A stretch of 64,000 nucleotides of DNA from assembly GCA_965660625.1 (NCBI GenBank), contig CBFIAR010000004.1:62001-126000 (forward strand), read 5' to 3'. The stretch is from Glaciecola sp965660625. Lineage in GTDB: Bacteria > Pseudomonadota > Gammaproteobacteria > Enterobacterales > Alteromonadaceae. A model generated the notes under the pieces. The model was not told the origin of the DNA. It saw nothing but the letters and a program-made list of their open reading frames with translations, and did not search any database. Shown here one piece after another: positions 26,710-35,148 of the stretch (its first letter is position 1; the number at the start of each line of letters is the position of its first letter). Position numbers and translations under genes: made by a program.

Positions 26710-27549
26710 TTATATTTCGATGATTTGCCCCTCACGAGCCCCAAAACAAATCAAATCCATTTCACCAGCATCGATCACTTCATTGCAATGAGCAATAATT
26801 TCATCGATGTCATCGTCGGTGCGCTCTGGATCATGGCTGTAGAGTGCTAGTTGTTTGACCCTGCAAGCCATAGCAAGTTTCACCGCCTCCTCCGCCACAC
26901 TGTGACCCCAACCTGATTTTCCTGGCATATCAGATACTAGGTATTGAGCATCGTGGATAAGAAGGTCGGACCCTTTAGCGAATGCCACGAAATCTAAAAA
27001 ATCGGTTTGTTTACGATACGGAGGATAGAGTTCATTGTCAGTGATATACGCAATTTTACAACCTTCCTCCCTGATAGTATAACAACTGCCGCCGCCTGGG
27101 TGATTCATTTTAAGTCGGCTAACTTGTGCGTTGCTGATATACCATTCATTATTTTGTAGGGGACGAGCTATCACTTTTATACTGGCTGCTAGATCATTTT
27201 TGTGTACAGGAAAATAAGAGCCTGTCATTTGGTCAAGCACAGCCTCAGGTTCTGCTAAGTCCGTTAATCCGGGCGTAATTAAAATTTCGCGATTAGCTTG
27301 GTAAATGGGAATAAAGAACGGAAAACCTTGAATGTGGTCCCAATGATTATGACTTAGTAAAACATGCACTGGTGTTTGCTTATCCGCTAACTTTTTGCCG
27401 AGCTCACGTATGCCAGTCCCAGCATCCAATACAATATCAGTACCATCTGCTAGTTCCACATGCACGCATGCAGTATTACCACCATAGCGTATAAACTCGG
27501 CGCCGGGTGCTGGTGTGGATCCGCGAACGCCACAAAAAGTAATCTTCAT
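26710..27549 (-). CDS. Metallo-beta-lactamase-fold hydrolase
   Basis: A 279-aa single-domain MBL protein. It starts MKITFCGVRGSTPAPG with YGGNTACVHVE. The metal motif is LLSHNHWDHIQGFPFF (HxHxDH with an Asn: H-N-H-W-D-H), and later ligands are NHPGGGSCY, DAQY and a C-terminal LYSHDPERTDD. This layout belongs to the RNase Z/PhnP-like and cyclic-nucleotide phosphodiesterase-like MBL groups, so phosphodiesterase activity is likely but the substrate is unknown. It lies between proS and pldA on the same strand with gaps of 7 and about 50 nt, so co-transcription is likely. Confidence 0.8.
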   Translation of the reverse strand: MKITFCGVRGSTPAPGAEFIRYGGNTACVHVELADGTDIVLDAGTGIRELGKKLADKQTPVHVLLSHNHWDHIQGFPFFIPIYQANREILITPGLTDLAEPEAVLDQMTGSYFPVHKNDLAASIKVIARPLQNNEWYISNAQVSRLKMNHPGGGSCYTIREEGCKIAYITDNELYPPYRKQTDFLDFVAFAKGSDLLIHDAQYLVSDMPGKSGWGHSVAEEAVKLAMACRVKQLALYSHDPERTDDDIDEIIAHCNEVIDAGEMDLICFGAREGQIIEI

Positions 27550-27556
27550 AGATGCT

Positions 27557-29266
27557 CTAGCCTAAATTTTTGATGTACTCAAGCAGGTTATCGACCTTTA
27601 ACAACGTTTTTTCACCTGATTTTCTATTTTTGATTTCAAGCTGCTGATTATCAAGATTACGCTCACCAATTACAACGCTGTAAGGTATGCCAATTAATTC
27701 CATATCATTAAACATGACACCTGGACGCTCTTTTCTGTCATCAAATAACACCTCGATACCAGCGTCGCATAAGTCTTTGTAGAGTTTGTCGGCAACTTCT
27801 TGGATGCGAGGAGATTTGTGCATATTCATTGGAATAATCACGACTTTAAAAGGTGCAATGCTCTCGGGCCATATAATGCCGAATTTGTCATTGTTTTGCT
27901 CAATAGCGGCAGCGACAATGCGTGTAACACCAATCCCGTAGCAGCCCATCTGTAGAATGTCATGTTTACCCGACTCGGTTAATACTCCGCAATTCATTGC
28001 TTTAGAATACTTATCACCAAGCTGAAAAATGTGTCCAACTTCGATACCTTTGGCAATAGCCAATGTTCCTGCTCCATCAGGGGACGGGTCACCCACGACT
28101 ACGTTGCGAATATCAGCGACTGTGTATGTTTTCACATCTCGTTGCCAGTTGGCTCCAGTAAAGTGTTGTGCTTCTTTATTCGCGCCGCACACGAAATCGG
28201 ACGCTGTTTCCGCACTGCGGTCAACTATAATTGGAAGTGCTAGGTTAACTGGCCCTAACGATCCAAAACCACAGTTGAGCTTAGCTTTTACTTTCGCCTC
28301 GTCAGCCATTTGTATAGGTGAGGCAACCAGTGCTAACTTTTCAGCTTTAATACTATTCAAACTATGATCACCACGTAATATTAGTGCAACAAATTCATGG
28401 CCTGAATCTTCGTCAGCGTTTACGATCAAAGTTTTGACCGTCTGTGTAACGTCACAGCCAAGCAATGCTGATACCTTAGAAATTGTTTTTGCATCGGGCG
28501 TGTCGACCAGTTTAAGCTCGGCAGAACCCTCTTTGGTTTCTCCTAATGCAACTGCCTCAGCTAGCTCCACATTCGCTGCATAGTCAGATGTATCACTGTA
28601 AGCAATATCATCCTCACCTGAGTCGGCTAACACATGAAACTCATGCGAAACTGCGCCACCGATTGAACCTGAATCGGCAATAACAGGGCGATATGCCAAA
28701 CCAATTCTGTCAAATATATTGCAGTAAGCTTGATGCATTATTTGATAGGTCTGAGCTAAACTTTGTGCGTCAATGTGAAACGAATACGCATCTTTCATGA
28801 TGAACTCTCGGCTACGCATAATGCCAAATCTAGGGCGCACTTCATCACGAAATTTGGTTTGAATTTGATATAAATTTAGCGGTAGCTGCTTATAGCTGCT
28901 GACTTCATTTTTAACAAGATTGGTGACCACTTCTTCATGTGTTGGGCCAAGCACGAAATCTCGATTATGACGGTCTTTTAGGCGCAATAACTCAGGCCCA
29001 TAATCGTCCCAACGACCCGACTCTTCCCATAAATCACCTGGTTGAACAACAGGCATCGATATTTCGATTGCGCCAGCTTTGTTCATCTCATCTCTCACGA
29101 TGGCTGCGACTTTATTAAGCACTCTTAAGCCAGTTGGGAGCCAATTGTATAAACCAGATGCAAGTTTGCGAACCATGCCAGAGCGCAGCATAAGTTGATG
29201 GCTAATAACTTCAGCTTCAGCTGGTGTTTCTTTCTGAGTAGCAAGTAAATATTGAGAGGTACGCAT
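27557..29266 (-). CDS. proS: Prolyl-tRNA synthetase (bacterial, with editing domain)
   Basis: ProRS charges tRNA-Pro and hydrolyses mischarged Ala-tRNA-Pro. The 569-aa protein starts MRTSQYLLATQKETPAEAEV, identical in form to E. coli ProS. The frame extends 30 codons further upstream, but those residues are not family-like, so I use the ATG at 29266. It has class II motif 2 KFRDEVRPRFGIMRSREF, the INS editing domain (about 220-400) and motif 3 GCYGIGVTRIVAAAIEQ. The C-terminal anticodon-binding domain ends the protein. It is upstream of the MBL gene by 7 nt. Two identical tRNA-Pro genes lie near 32 kb. Confidence 0.97.
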   Translation of the reverse strand: MRTSQYLLATQKETPAEAEVISHQLMLRSGMVRKLASGLYNWLPTGLRVLNKVAAIVRDEMNKAGAIEISMPVVQPGDLWEESGRWDDYGPELLRLKDRHNRDFVLGPTHEEVVTNLVKNEVSSYKQLPLNLYQIQTKFRDEVRPRFGIMRSREFIMKDAYSFHIDAQSLAQTYQIMHQAYCNIFDRIGLAYRPVIADSGSIGGAVSHEFHVLADSGEDDIAYSDTSDYAANVELAEAVALGETKEGSAELKLVDTPDAKTISKVSALLGCDVTQTVKTLIVNADEDSGHEFVALILRGDHSLNSIKAEKLALVASPIQMADEAKVKAKLNCGFGSLGPVNLALPIIVDRSAETASDFVCGANKEAQHFTGANWQRDVKTYTVADIRNVVVGDPSPDGAGTLAIAKGIEVGHIFQLGDKYSKAMNCGVLTESGKHDILQMGCYGIGVTRIVAAAIEQNNDKFGIIWPESIAPFKVVIIPMNMHKSPRIQEVADKLYKDLCDAGIEVLFDDRKERPGVMFNDMELIGIPYSVVIGERNLDNQQLEIKNRKSGEKTLLKVDNLLEYIKNLG

Positions 29267-29445
29267 GGTGTTTCGGTGACCTTGAAGTTTTTCTAACGAT
29301 GTAGAGACTAAAATAAATTTAATCGAGAAGTTTAACAGTGCGCACAGTGGCAACAAAGCATAAAATGAAGAAAGTCTTTATTTATTTTAAAATTCCAATT
29401 TTGTTGCTCGAGCGAATCGTGAAAGATATCACTGTTTGCGTGCTA

Positions 29446-30177
29446 TTAAGCTTCAATATCAATAACGTAGTTTATTGCCTCACATACCTGCCATTTGACA
29501 TCATAATTGTATAATAGAACGGAATATATTTTTTCATCTACAGTGCCTAATTTATAAGCTGGACGGGGGTCCTGTTCTAAAATGTTTTGCAACAATCCTT
29601 CGAAGTCAGGATGTGTATTCCGCAAGTTATTCAGCTTTGCACGCGCACGGTTAGAGTAGTCAACCTGCATCACCTTATCCGGTGCAAACTCAGCAAATCC
29701 AGAACAAGCATCACTTATACAATCTGCATAGCGCACATACGGCTTAATATCGATGATAGGCGTTTGGTCAAGCAAGTCGACACCACTTACAAGGAGTTCA
29801 TTTTTGTCATTGAGACCTAAATTTTGGACAACAGATAGGCCGATAGGGTTAGGTCGAAACGTGCTTCTGCTGGCGAATACGCCTACCTTTTCGTTACCAC
29901 CTAAGCGCGGAGGTCGAACCGTATCTCTCCATCCCGCTTGCAGATTTTCATGGAATACAAAGCTTATCCATAAATGTGAGAAGGCATCTAAGCCCCGGCA
30001 AGCATTTACAGGATTAATATCGGCAGAAAATTGAATAACACCGACTGCTTTGCTGATTGACTGTGACTGTCGTGGAATTCCAAATTTTTGCTTAAAAGGC
30101 GTTGAGATAGTCGCAATCGAACGAAACCCAAAAACCTCTGCGTTGTTGTTACCTGGATGATTATTTGGTTTGGTCAT
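29446..30177 (-). CDS. trmO: tRNA (N6-threonylcarbamoyladenosine-37) N6-methyltransferase TrmO
   Basis: TrmO (TsaA/YaeB) methylates t6A37 of ACY-decoding tRNA-Thr with SAM. The 243-aa beta-barrel protein shows IATISTPFKQKFGIPRQ, LDAFSHLWISFVFHE, VGVFASRSTFRPNPIGLSVV and VDLLDQTPIIDIKPYVRYAD, all family signatures, plus the C-terminal DPRPAY segment. The ATG at 30177 is preferred. A TTG nine bases upstream would add three residues. It overlaps the 3' end of the DUF1415 gene by 17 nt, which implies coupled translation. Confidence 0.94.
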   Translation of the reverse strand: MTKPNNHPGNNNAEVFGFRSIATISTPFKQKFGIPRQSQSISKAVGVIQFSADINPVNACRGLDAFSHLWISFVFHENLQAGWRDTVRPPRLGGNEKVGVFASRSTFRPNPIGLSVVQNLGLNDKNELLVSGVDLLDQTPIIDIKPYVRYADCISDACSGFAEFAPDKVMQVDYSNRARAKLNNLRNTHPDFEGLLQNILEQDPRPAYKLGTVDEKIYSVLLYNYDVKWQVCEAINYVIDIEA

Positions 30178-30709
30178 GAGGGCCAAGCAGTTGTTGAAAA
30201 AATGCTTTGCCTAACTTTTCTGCGTGCTTAACGTTGCGGACTGGAATATTTTCAGGATTCGGAAACGTTTCAAGCGCAGCTTCTAAGCTTTCTTCGCGAA
30301 TGATATGTAACATTGGAAACGGCGAACGGTTCGTATAGTGGCTGGTGGCATCGGCAGGAGCATCAGCAAACAGATAGTCTGGATGAAAGGTAGCTAGTTG
30401 AAAAACGCCTTCGTATTGTTCATGACTTAACAACCTATTGGCGAGGTCCACTAAATCCAAGTAATCGAAGAAGTCTTTGCTACCGTTAGCGATAATAAGT
30501 AAGGTTGTCTCAACGTTGCTATGGTTTTCCAATAGCTGCATTTCATCAAGTAGCGCTTGCAAAATCAATGCATTATCCGTTTCTTCAGTAGTCACTGTGC
30601 GAATGCGATCAGCATCACGCTCCTTGCGTGCAAACGGACAGAAGTTTTCACCGATAATGACTTTATCAACCCAGCATAGTGTCTGTTCAATTGCGGTTTG
30701 ATTTGTCAT
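30161..30709 (-). CDS. DUF1415 family protein
   Basis: A 182-aa cytosolic protein of the DUF1415 family, function unknown. The diagnostic start WVDKVIIGENFCPFARKE is present. VFQLATFHPDYLFADA, NRSPFPMLHIIREESLEAAL and the C-terminal EKLGKAFFQQLLG follow. The Cys in NFCPFA and the His in TFHPDY suggest a redox or metal site, but that is speculation. It overlaps trmO by 17 nt and is 22 nt downstream of folD, so the three probably form one transcript. Confidence 0.85.
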   Translation of the reverse strand: MTNQTAIEQTLCWVDKVIIGENFCPFARKERDADRIRTVTTEETDNALILQALLDEMQLLENHSNVETTLLIIANGSKDFFDYLDLVDLANRLLSHEQYEGVFQLATFHPDYLFADAPADATSHYTNRSPFPMLHIIREESLEAALETFPNPENIPVRNVKHAEKLGKAFFQQLLGPHDQTK

Positions 30710-30731
30710 GCTATTTTTCCTTCAACACGAC

Positions 30732-31598
30732 TTATTTACTGGTATGGCTATGAAATTTGACATAGGCTTCAAGCGTATTTTCGATCAGACTCGCAACCGT
30801 CATGGGGCCAACCCCGCCAGGTACTGGCGTGATCCAGTCAGCGCGTTCTTTTGCAACGTCAAAATCGACATCACCAGTTAGTTTGCCATTATCCAAGCGA
30901 TTTATACCCACATCGATCACGATAGCACCTTCTTTAATCCACTCTCCAGGAATAAAGTGCGGTTTGCCAACAGCCACTACCAGCAAATCGGCGCGCATCA
31001 CATGTTCTTTCAATTGTTTGGTAAATTTATGGCACGTGGTGACGGTGCATCCCGCTAACAACAACTCTAAACCCATAGGTCGTCCCACAATGTTTGACGC
31101 TCCCACGATCACCGCATCCAAGCCCTTTACTGGGCGTTTTGTTGCTTCAATCATAGTCATAATGCCCTTAGGCGTACAGGGGCGAAGGGCTGGTATGCGC
31201 TGCGCTAATCTTCCGATGTTGTATGGATGAAAGCCGTCAACGTCTTTGTGTGGGTGTATACGCTCGAGTACTTTTTCCGCATTCAAACCAGCGGGCAGAG
31301 GTAATTGAACTAATATGCCATCGATAGTGCCATCGAGATTTAATTCGTCGATTAATGAGAGCAGTTCTTCTTCGGAGGTATCGGCTGTTAGGTTGAATGA
31401 CTTGGAGACGAAACCAACCTCTTCGCACGCTTTGGTTTTATTACTCACGTAAACTTTCGATGCTTCATTGCTGCCGACTAAAACGACGGCTAATCCAGGC
31501 ATTCTTCTGTTGGCTTCCTTGAGTGTATCTACGTATGCATGTACGTTATCTCTAACATATTTGGCAATTTTTTTGCCGTCTATTAAATGAGCAGTCAT
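30732..31598 (-). CDS. folD: Bifunctional methylenetetrahydrofolate dehydrogenase/cyclohydrolase FolD
   Basis: FolD interconverts 5,10-methylene-THF and 10-formyl-THF, supplying one-carbon units for purines and fMet. At 288 aa it has the catalytic YVSNKTKACEEVGF (Tyr and Lys), DGILVQLPLPAGL, HPHKDVDGFHPYN, the NADP-binding VIVGASNIVGRPMG and the ending TPVPGGVGPMTVASLIENTLEA. I use ATG 31598 (MTAHLIDGKKIA), which aligns with E. coli FolD, rather than a GTG 18 nt upstream. First gene of the folD-DUF1415-trmO unit, divergent from the tRNA operon. Confidence 0.97.
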   Translation of the reverse strand: MTAHLIDGKKIAKYVRDNVHAYVDTLKEANRRMPGLAVVLVGSNEASKVYVSNKTKACEEVGFVSKSFNLTADTSEEELLSLIDELNLDGTIDGILVQLPLPAGLNAEKVLERIHPHKDVDGFHPYNIGRLAQRIPALRPCTPKGIMTMIEATKRPVKGLDAVIVGASNIVGRPMGLELLLAGCTVTTCHKFTKQLKEHVMRADLLVVAVGKPHFIPGEWIKEGAIVIDVGINRLDNGKLTGDVDFDVAKERADWITPVPGGVGPMTVASLIENTLEAYVKFHSHTSK

Positions 31599-31731
31599 GG
31601 AGTATTCTTTTGTCACTTTAATATCGTGACTCTAGTGTAATAAAATCGGCCATCAAAATACACTCTTAAAAAATCAACTTGTTTGCTTTTTAAGCAACTG
31701 AAAAAAAACTTAAATTCATTGTAAAAAGTGT

Positions 31732-31760
31732 TTGACGATACTAGGGCAAGTCGGTAATAT
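31732..31760 (+). promoter_or_regulatory. Promoter of the tRNA operon
   Basis: TTGACG at 31732-31737, exactly 17 nt, then TAATAT at 31755-31760 and a strongly GC-rich discriminator (GCGCCCCCCG) typical of stringently controlled stable-RNA promoters. The first tRNA starts 38 nt downstream. Confidence 0.8.
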
Positions 31761-31798
31761 GCGCCCCCCGTAGAGGTTGAGTTCTACTTATACGGTTT

Positions 31799-31875
31799 CG
31801 GTGAGTGGCGCAGCTTGGTAGCGCACCTGGTTTGGGTCCAGGGGGTCGTAGGTTCGAATCCTATCTCACCGACCA
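31799..31875 (+). tRNA. tRNA-Pro (anticodon TGG), copy 1
   Basis: 77-nt cloverleaf with encoded CCA. Acceptor CGGTGAG/CTCACCG, anticodon stem CCTGG/CCAGG with loop TTTGGGT, T arm with GGTTCGAATCC. First gene of a Pro-Arg-His-Leu-Pro operon; identical to the copy at 32289. Confidence 0.97.
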
Positions 31876-31894
31876 TTTGCTTTTGATTCGACGA

Positions 31895-31971
31895 GCGTCC
31901 GTAGCTCAGCTGGATAGAGCACCCGCCTTCTAAGCGGGTGGTCGCAGGTTCGAATCCTGCCGGACGCGCCA
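31895..31971 (+). tRNA. tRNA-Arg (anticodon TCT)
   Basis: 77-nt cloverleaf with encoded CCA. Acceptor GCGTCCG/CGGACGC, anticodon stem CCCGC/GCGGG, loop CTTCTAA giving anticodon TCT for AGA codons. Second gene of the tRNA operon. Confidence 0.97.
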
Positions 31972-32013
31972 TGCGAATCGAGCAGATAAAGTAAGTTGAA
32001 AAGTGAAACAGTG

Positions 32014-32089
32014 GTGGGCGTAGCTCAGTTGGTAGAGCTCTGGATTGTGATTCCAGCGGTCGTGGGTTCAAACCCCATCGTCCACCCCA
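32014..32089 (+). tRNA. tRNA-His (anticodon GTG)
   Basis: 76-nt cloverleaf with encoded CCA. Acceptor GTGGGCG/CGTCCAC, anticodon stem CTGGA/TCCAG, loop TTGTGAT. A G at 32013 supplies the extra -1 guanine and C the discriminator, as HisRS requires. Confidence 0.97.
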
Positions 32090-32166
32090 CTTTTTCTGCT
32101 AAATTTGGTATTGATTGGTTAACGCGCAAGACCGAACAAAGAGCACCTTTAACAAGCAATAGTTTC

Positions 32167-32251
32167 GCGGGAGTGGTGGAATTGGTAGACACGCTGGATT
32201 TAGGTTCCAGTGCTTCACGGCGTGAGAGTTCAAGTCTCTCCTTCCGCACCA
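32167..32251 (+). tRNA. tRNA-Leu (anticodon TAG)
   Basis: 85-nt class II tRNA with a long variable arm and encoded CCA. Acceptor GCGGGAG/CTTCCGC, anticodon stem CTGGA/TCCAG, loop TTTAGGT. Confidence 0.97.
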
Positions 32252-32288
32252 TCTTATGTGCAGCCTCACATAAAAAAAAGTAACATGT

Positions 32289-32365
32289 CGGTGAGTGGCG
32301 CAGCTTGGTAGCGCACCTGGTTTGGGTCCAGGGGGTCGTAGGTTCGAATCCTATCTCACCGACCA
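32289..32365 (+). tRNA. tRNA-Pro (anticodon TGG), copy 2
   Basis: Identical over 77 nt to the tRNA-Pro at 31799. The copies bracket Arg, His and Leu genes. E. coli has argX-hisR-leuT-proM in the same order with a single Pro at the end, so the first copy here looks like a duplication. Confidence 0.97.
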
Positions 32366-32449
32366 TCTTTTCAAAAAAGCTGACTAAGCGTGTTTTGTTT
32401 CAAACAATAGTTTACTTTTGCTTAACAATGATTGTTTCCTCGCTAGGCA

Positions 32450-32529
32450 AAAATCTCAAAATCTCAAAATCTCAAAATCTCAAAATCTCAAAATCTCAAA
32501 ATCTCAAAAGCCCAAAAGCCCAAAAGCCC
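32450..32529. repeat. 8-bp tandem repeat, (AAAATCTC)x7 then (AAAAGCCC)x3
   Basis: Eighty bases made of seven perfect AAAATCTC units followed without a break by three perfect AAAAGCCC units. It lies 84 nt after the last tRNA in non-coding DNA. Read in any frame it gives a lysine/serine-rich repeat, but no start signal supports a protein. Copy number is likely to vary by slippage. Confidence 0.92.
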
Positions 32530-32542
32530 ACTAATGCAAACA

Positions 32543-32761
32543 ATATTCGGTAAGTTTTCTTCCATAGAAAGCGTCAATCGGCAGGACGCCGATTGCCGAG
32601 CGACCCAAGGATGGGCTCGAAGCGACTTTCTATGGGAGAAAACTTACCGGATATTGTTGGAATACAGCCACCGCTGTTGCAAACAACGACCTGGGGATGG
32701 GCTTGCAGCGACTTTCTATGGGGGAGGGCTTGCCTGATGCTGTTGGATTACAACCACCGCT
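32543..32761. repeat. Structured repeat element with tandem partial copy
   Basis: Arms of 29 nt (32543-32571 and 32626-32654) are complementary except at two positions that would be G-T/U pairs. Inside are two smaller hairpins: CAATCGGC/GCCGATTG (32575-32595) and one built on CCCA/TGGG and CGAG/CTCG (32597-32619). The stretch 32601-32675 then recurs at 32687-32761, an 86-nt period, with scattered differences. It looks like a miniature dispersed element (REP- or MITE-like). The remaining 32762-33014 carries the tig promoter and no gene. Confidence 0.75.
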
Positions 32762-32859
32762 TTCTCGTTAACTTTGTGCTTTTGAATCAAATAATCCATC
32801 GATTTCTCTATGCATGTTGGGCACATAGCAATTAATTTACATTTATTACTTGTAATCAC

Positions 32860-32888
32860 TCGACTCCACGGTGTCGTCTCTGTATAAT
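32860..32888 (+). promoter_or_regulatory. tig promoter
   Basis: TCGACT at 32860-32865, 17-nt spacer, perfect TATAAT at 32883-32888. The tig start is 126 nt downstream. The leader contains a palindrome TATAGCTATA (32921-32930) nested between ATGTGG and CCACAT (32910-32936), possibly an operator or mRNA hairpin. Confidence 0.6.
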
Positions 32889-33014
32889 TCCGCGTCTTTT
32901 TTTAAACTCATGTGGCGTAGTATAGCTATACCACATTCGGCAACACCATGGCAGTAGTCATATTAGCGTGTTGAATCATGTAAAGCGCACAGAAGCGCAA
33001 GTTGAGGTAGAACA

Positions 33015-34319
33015 ATGCAAGTGTCAGTCGAGACGACTCAAGGTTTAGAACGCCGTCTTACTATTACCGTTTCTGCAGAGTCTGTAGATACCGCTGTTAA
33101 AGCACGTTTACAACAATTAGCAAAAACACAACGTATTAACGGTTTTCGTCCAGGTAAAGTTCCAGTAAGCGTTATTAAGAAGCGTTTCGGTCAGGCAGTT
33201 CGTCAAGAAGTTGCCGGTGACGTCATGCAACGCAACTTCTACGAAGCGATAATGAAAGAGAAGATCACACCCGCAGGCATGCCTACCTTTGACATGACCA
33301 AAGACGTCGATGGTCAAGACTTAGAGTTTGTTGCTACCTTCGAAGTTTATCCAGAAGTTAGCGTTAGTGGCCTTGACAAAATTACAGTCGATAAACCAGT
33401 AGTTGAGATCACTGACAAAGACTTAGACACCATGATGAAAACGCTGCAAACACAGCACGCTTCATGGAAAGAAGTAAAACGCAAAACTAAGAAAGACGAC
33501 AAAGTAACGATTAACTTTGTCGGTACTATTGACGGTGAAGAGTTCGATGGTGGCAAAGCAGAAGACTTTCCGTTAGAACTCGGTAAAGGCCGTATGATCC
33601 CTGGTTTTGAAAAGCCATTAGTGGGCGCTAAAACAGGCGACGAAGTCGTATCTGAAGTCACTTTCCCAGATGATTATCATGCTGAAGCGTTGAAAGGTAA
33701 AAATGCCTCTTTTGCTATCACAGTGACAAAAGTTGAAAGCTTAGATTTACCTAAAGTAGATGACGAATTTTCTAAATTATTCGGTGTAGAAGAAGGCGGT
33801 GTTGAAGCGTTGAAAGCTGAAGTTAAGAAAAATATGCAGCGTGAATTAGACCAAACTCTGAAAGCGACCGTAAAAGAAAATGTCATTGCAGGTTTGTTAG
33901 AAAATAATGAATTAGATTTGCCAAAAGCACTGGTTGATCAAGAAGTCGACGTGTTGCGTCAGCAAGCAAAGCAACGTTTTGAACAGCAAGGTAAAGGCGG
34001 CCAGGTGCCTGAATTACCGGCAGATTTATTTGTAGACAACGCGAAACGTCGTGTCAGCATTGGCTTGTTGCTAGGTGAGATAATCAAAGATAATAAATTA
34101 GAAGCAGACGAAGCTAAAGTCACACAATTGATTGAGACTGCTGCCTCTGCATACGAAGACCCTCAAGAAGTGGTTGAGTATTACCAGTCAAACGCCGAGT
34201 TAAAGCAACAAATGCAGAACCTTGCATTGGAAGAGCAGGCAATTGAAGCGATTCTTGAAAAAGCAAAAGTGAAGGAAGTTAAGAAAGCTTTTGACGAAAT
34301 CATGAACAAAAACGCGTAA
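33015..34319 (+). CDS. tig: Trigger factor
   Basis: Trigger factor is the ribosome-bound chaperone that meets nascent chains at the exit tunnel. The 434-aa protein has the N-terminal ribosome-binding domain with the signature GFRPGKVPVSVIKKRFG. The central FKBP-type PPIase domain covers about 150-245 (DDKVTINFVGTIDGEEFDGG, PGFEKPLVGAKTGD), and a helical C-terminal chaperone domain follows. GTTGAGGTAGAACA gives a ribosome site. It heads the tig-clpP-clpX-lon-hupB-ppiD block; a terminator separates it from clpP. Confidence 0.98.
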   Translation: MQVSVETTQGLERRLTITVSAESVDTAVKARLQQLAKTQRINGFRPGKVPVSVIKKRFGQAVRQEVAGDVMQRNFYEAIMKEKITPAGMPTFDMTKDVDGQDLEFVATFEVYPEVSVSGLDKITVDKPVVEITDKDLDTMMKTLQTQHASWKEVKRKTKKDDKVTINFVGTIDGEEFDGGKAEDFPLELGKGRMIPGFEKPLVGAKTGDEVVSEVTFPDDYHAEALKGKNASFAITVTKVESLDLPKVDDEFSKLFGVEEGGVEALKAEVKKNMQRELDQTLKATVKENVIAGLLENNELDLPKALVDQEVDVLRQQAKQRFEQQGKGGQVPELPADLFVDNAKRRVSIGLLLGEIIKDNKLEADEAKVTQLIETAASAYEDPQEVVEYYQSNAELKQQMQNLALEEQAIEAILEKAKVKEVKKAFDEIMNKNA

Positions 34320-34360
34320 ATTGCTCTTCAACAATTGACTTAACACGCTATCAACTGATT

Positions 34361-34390
34361 AAATGCTCGGACTATCCGGGCATTTTTTTT
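34361..34390 (+). terminator. tig terminator
   Basis: Eleven-base-pair stem AAATGCTCGGA/TCCGGGCATTT with a 3-nt loop, ending in eight T. It stands 26 nt before clpP, so clpP needs read-through or its own promoter. Confidence 0.88.
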
Positions 34391-34415
34391 ATGAAGACTT
34401 TATATTAAGAGAATT

Positions 34416-35048
34416 ATGACAAATATAATTACAGAACCGCACAGCGCATTAGTTCCTATGGTCGTCGAGCAAACAGCTCGCGGTGAGCGCTCTTATGATA
34501 TCTATTCACGCCTATTGAAAGAGAACGTCATTTTTATGGTGGGTCAAGTTGAAGACCACATGGCAAACTTAATCGTTGCTCAAATGTTATTCCTAGAAGC
34601 AGAAAATCCAGAAAAAGATATATTCCTCTATATCAACTCTCCCGGCGGCTCAGTGACGGCGGGTATGGCTATCTACGATACTATGAATTTCATTAAGCCT
34701 GACGTGAGCACTGTATGTATTGGTCAAGCTGCCAGTATGGGCGCGTTTTTGCTTTCAGCCGGCGCAAAAGGAAAGCGTTATTGCTTGCCTAATGCACGTG
34801 TTATGATTCATCAACCATTAGGCGGTTTTCAAGGCCAAGCGTCGGATTTTGAGATACATGCTAAAGAAATTCTTTCTATCAAAGAGAAGATGAATAGACT
34901 AATGGCGAAACATACCGGGCAAGATTACGAAAAAGTAGCTAAGGACACCGACCGTGACAATTTCTTAAGTGCACAAGAGTCGGTCGATTATGGATTAGTT
35001 GATTCAGTTATGGCTAATCGTGCAGAAGTGTTGAAAAACGCAGAGTAA
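34416..35048 (+). CDS. clpP: ATP-dependent Clp protease proteolytic subunit
   Basis: ClpP forms the tetradecameric serine protease chamber fed by ClpX or ClpA. The 210-aa protein has the triad Ser107 (GQAASMGAFLL), His132 (MIHQPLGG) and Asp181, with the same spacing as E. coli. A short N-terminal propeptide (about 14 residues) precedes the conserved LVPMVVEQTARGERSYDIYSRL. clpX is 100 nt downstream on the same strand. A 9-bp hairpin (35075-35105) in that gap could attenuate clpX. Confidence 0.98.
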   Translation: MTNIITEPHSALVPMVVEQTARGERSYDIYSRLLKENVIFMVGQVEDHMANLIVAQMLFLEAENPEKDIFLYINSPGGSVTAGMAIYDTMNFIKPDVSTVCIGQAASMGAFLLSAGAKGKRYCLPNARVMIHQPLGGFQGQASDFEIHAKEILSIKEKMNRLMAKHTGQDYEKVAKDTDRDNFLSAQESVDYGLVDSVMANRAEVLKNAE

Positions 35049-35148
35049 TCTCCATAGTAAGTAATAGGGAGTAATGGTTCGCACTTTTCTTCATTTTGCG
35101 AGCCACCATAAGAACCCAGTTTAGGGTAAGAATGAAAAGGCAGATTTT

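Noticed and set aside
31784..32366. Several protein-like frames over the tRNA genes
   Set aside because: They are translations of the tRNA sequences, a common false prediction.
32450..32529. Possible CRISPR array
   Set aside because: The units are 8 nt, directly adjacent and without spacers, so it is a microsatellite.
32534..32835. Overlapping short frames in the structured repeat after the tRNA operon
   Set aside because: They follow the repeat sequence; both copies carry the same words because of the DNA repeat. The inverted-repeat structure explains the region better than a protein.
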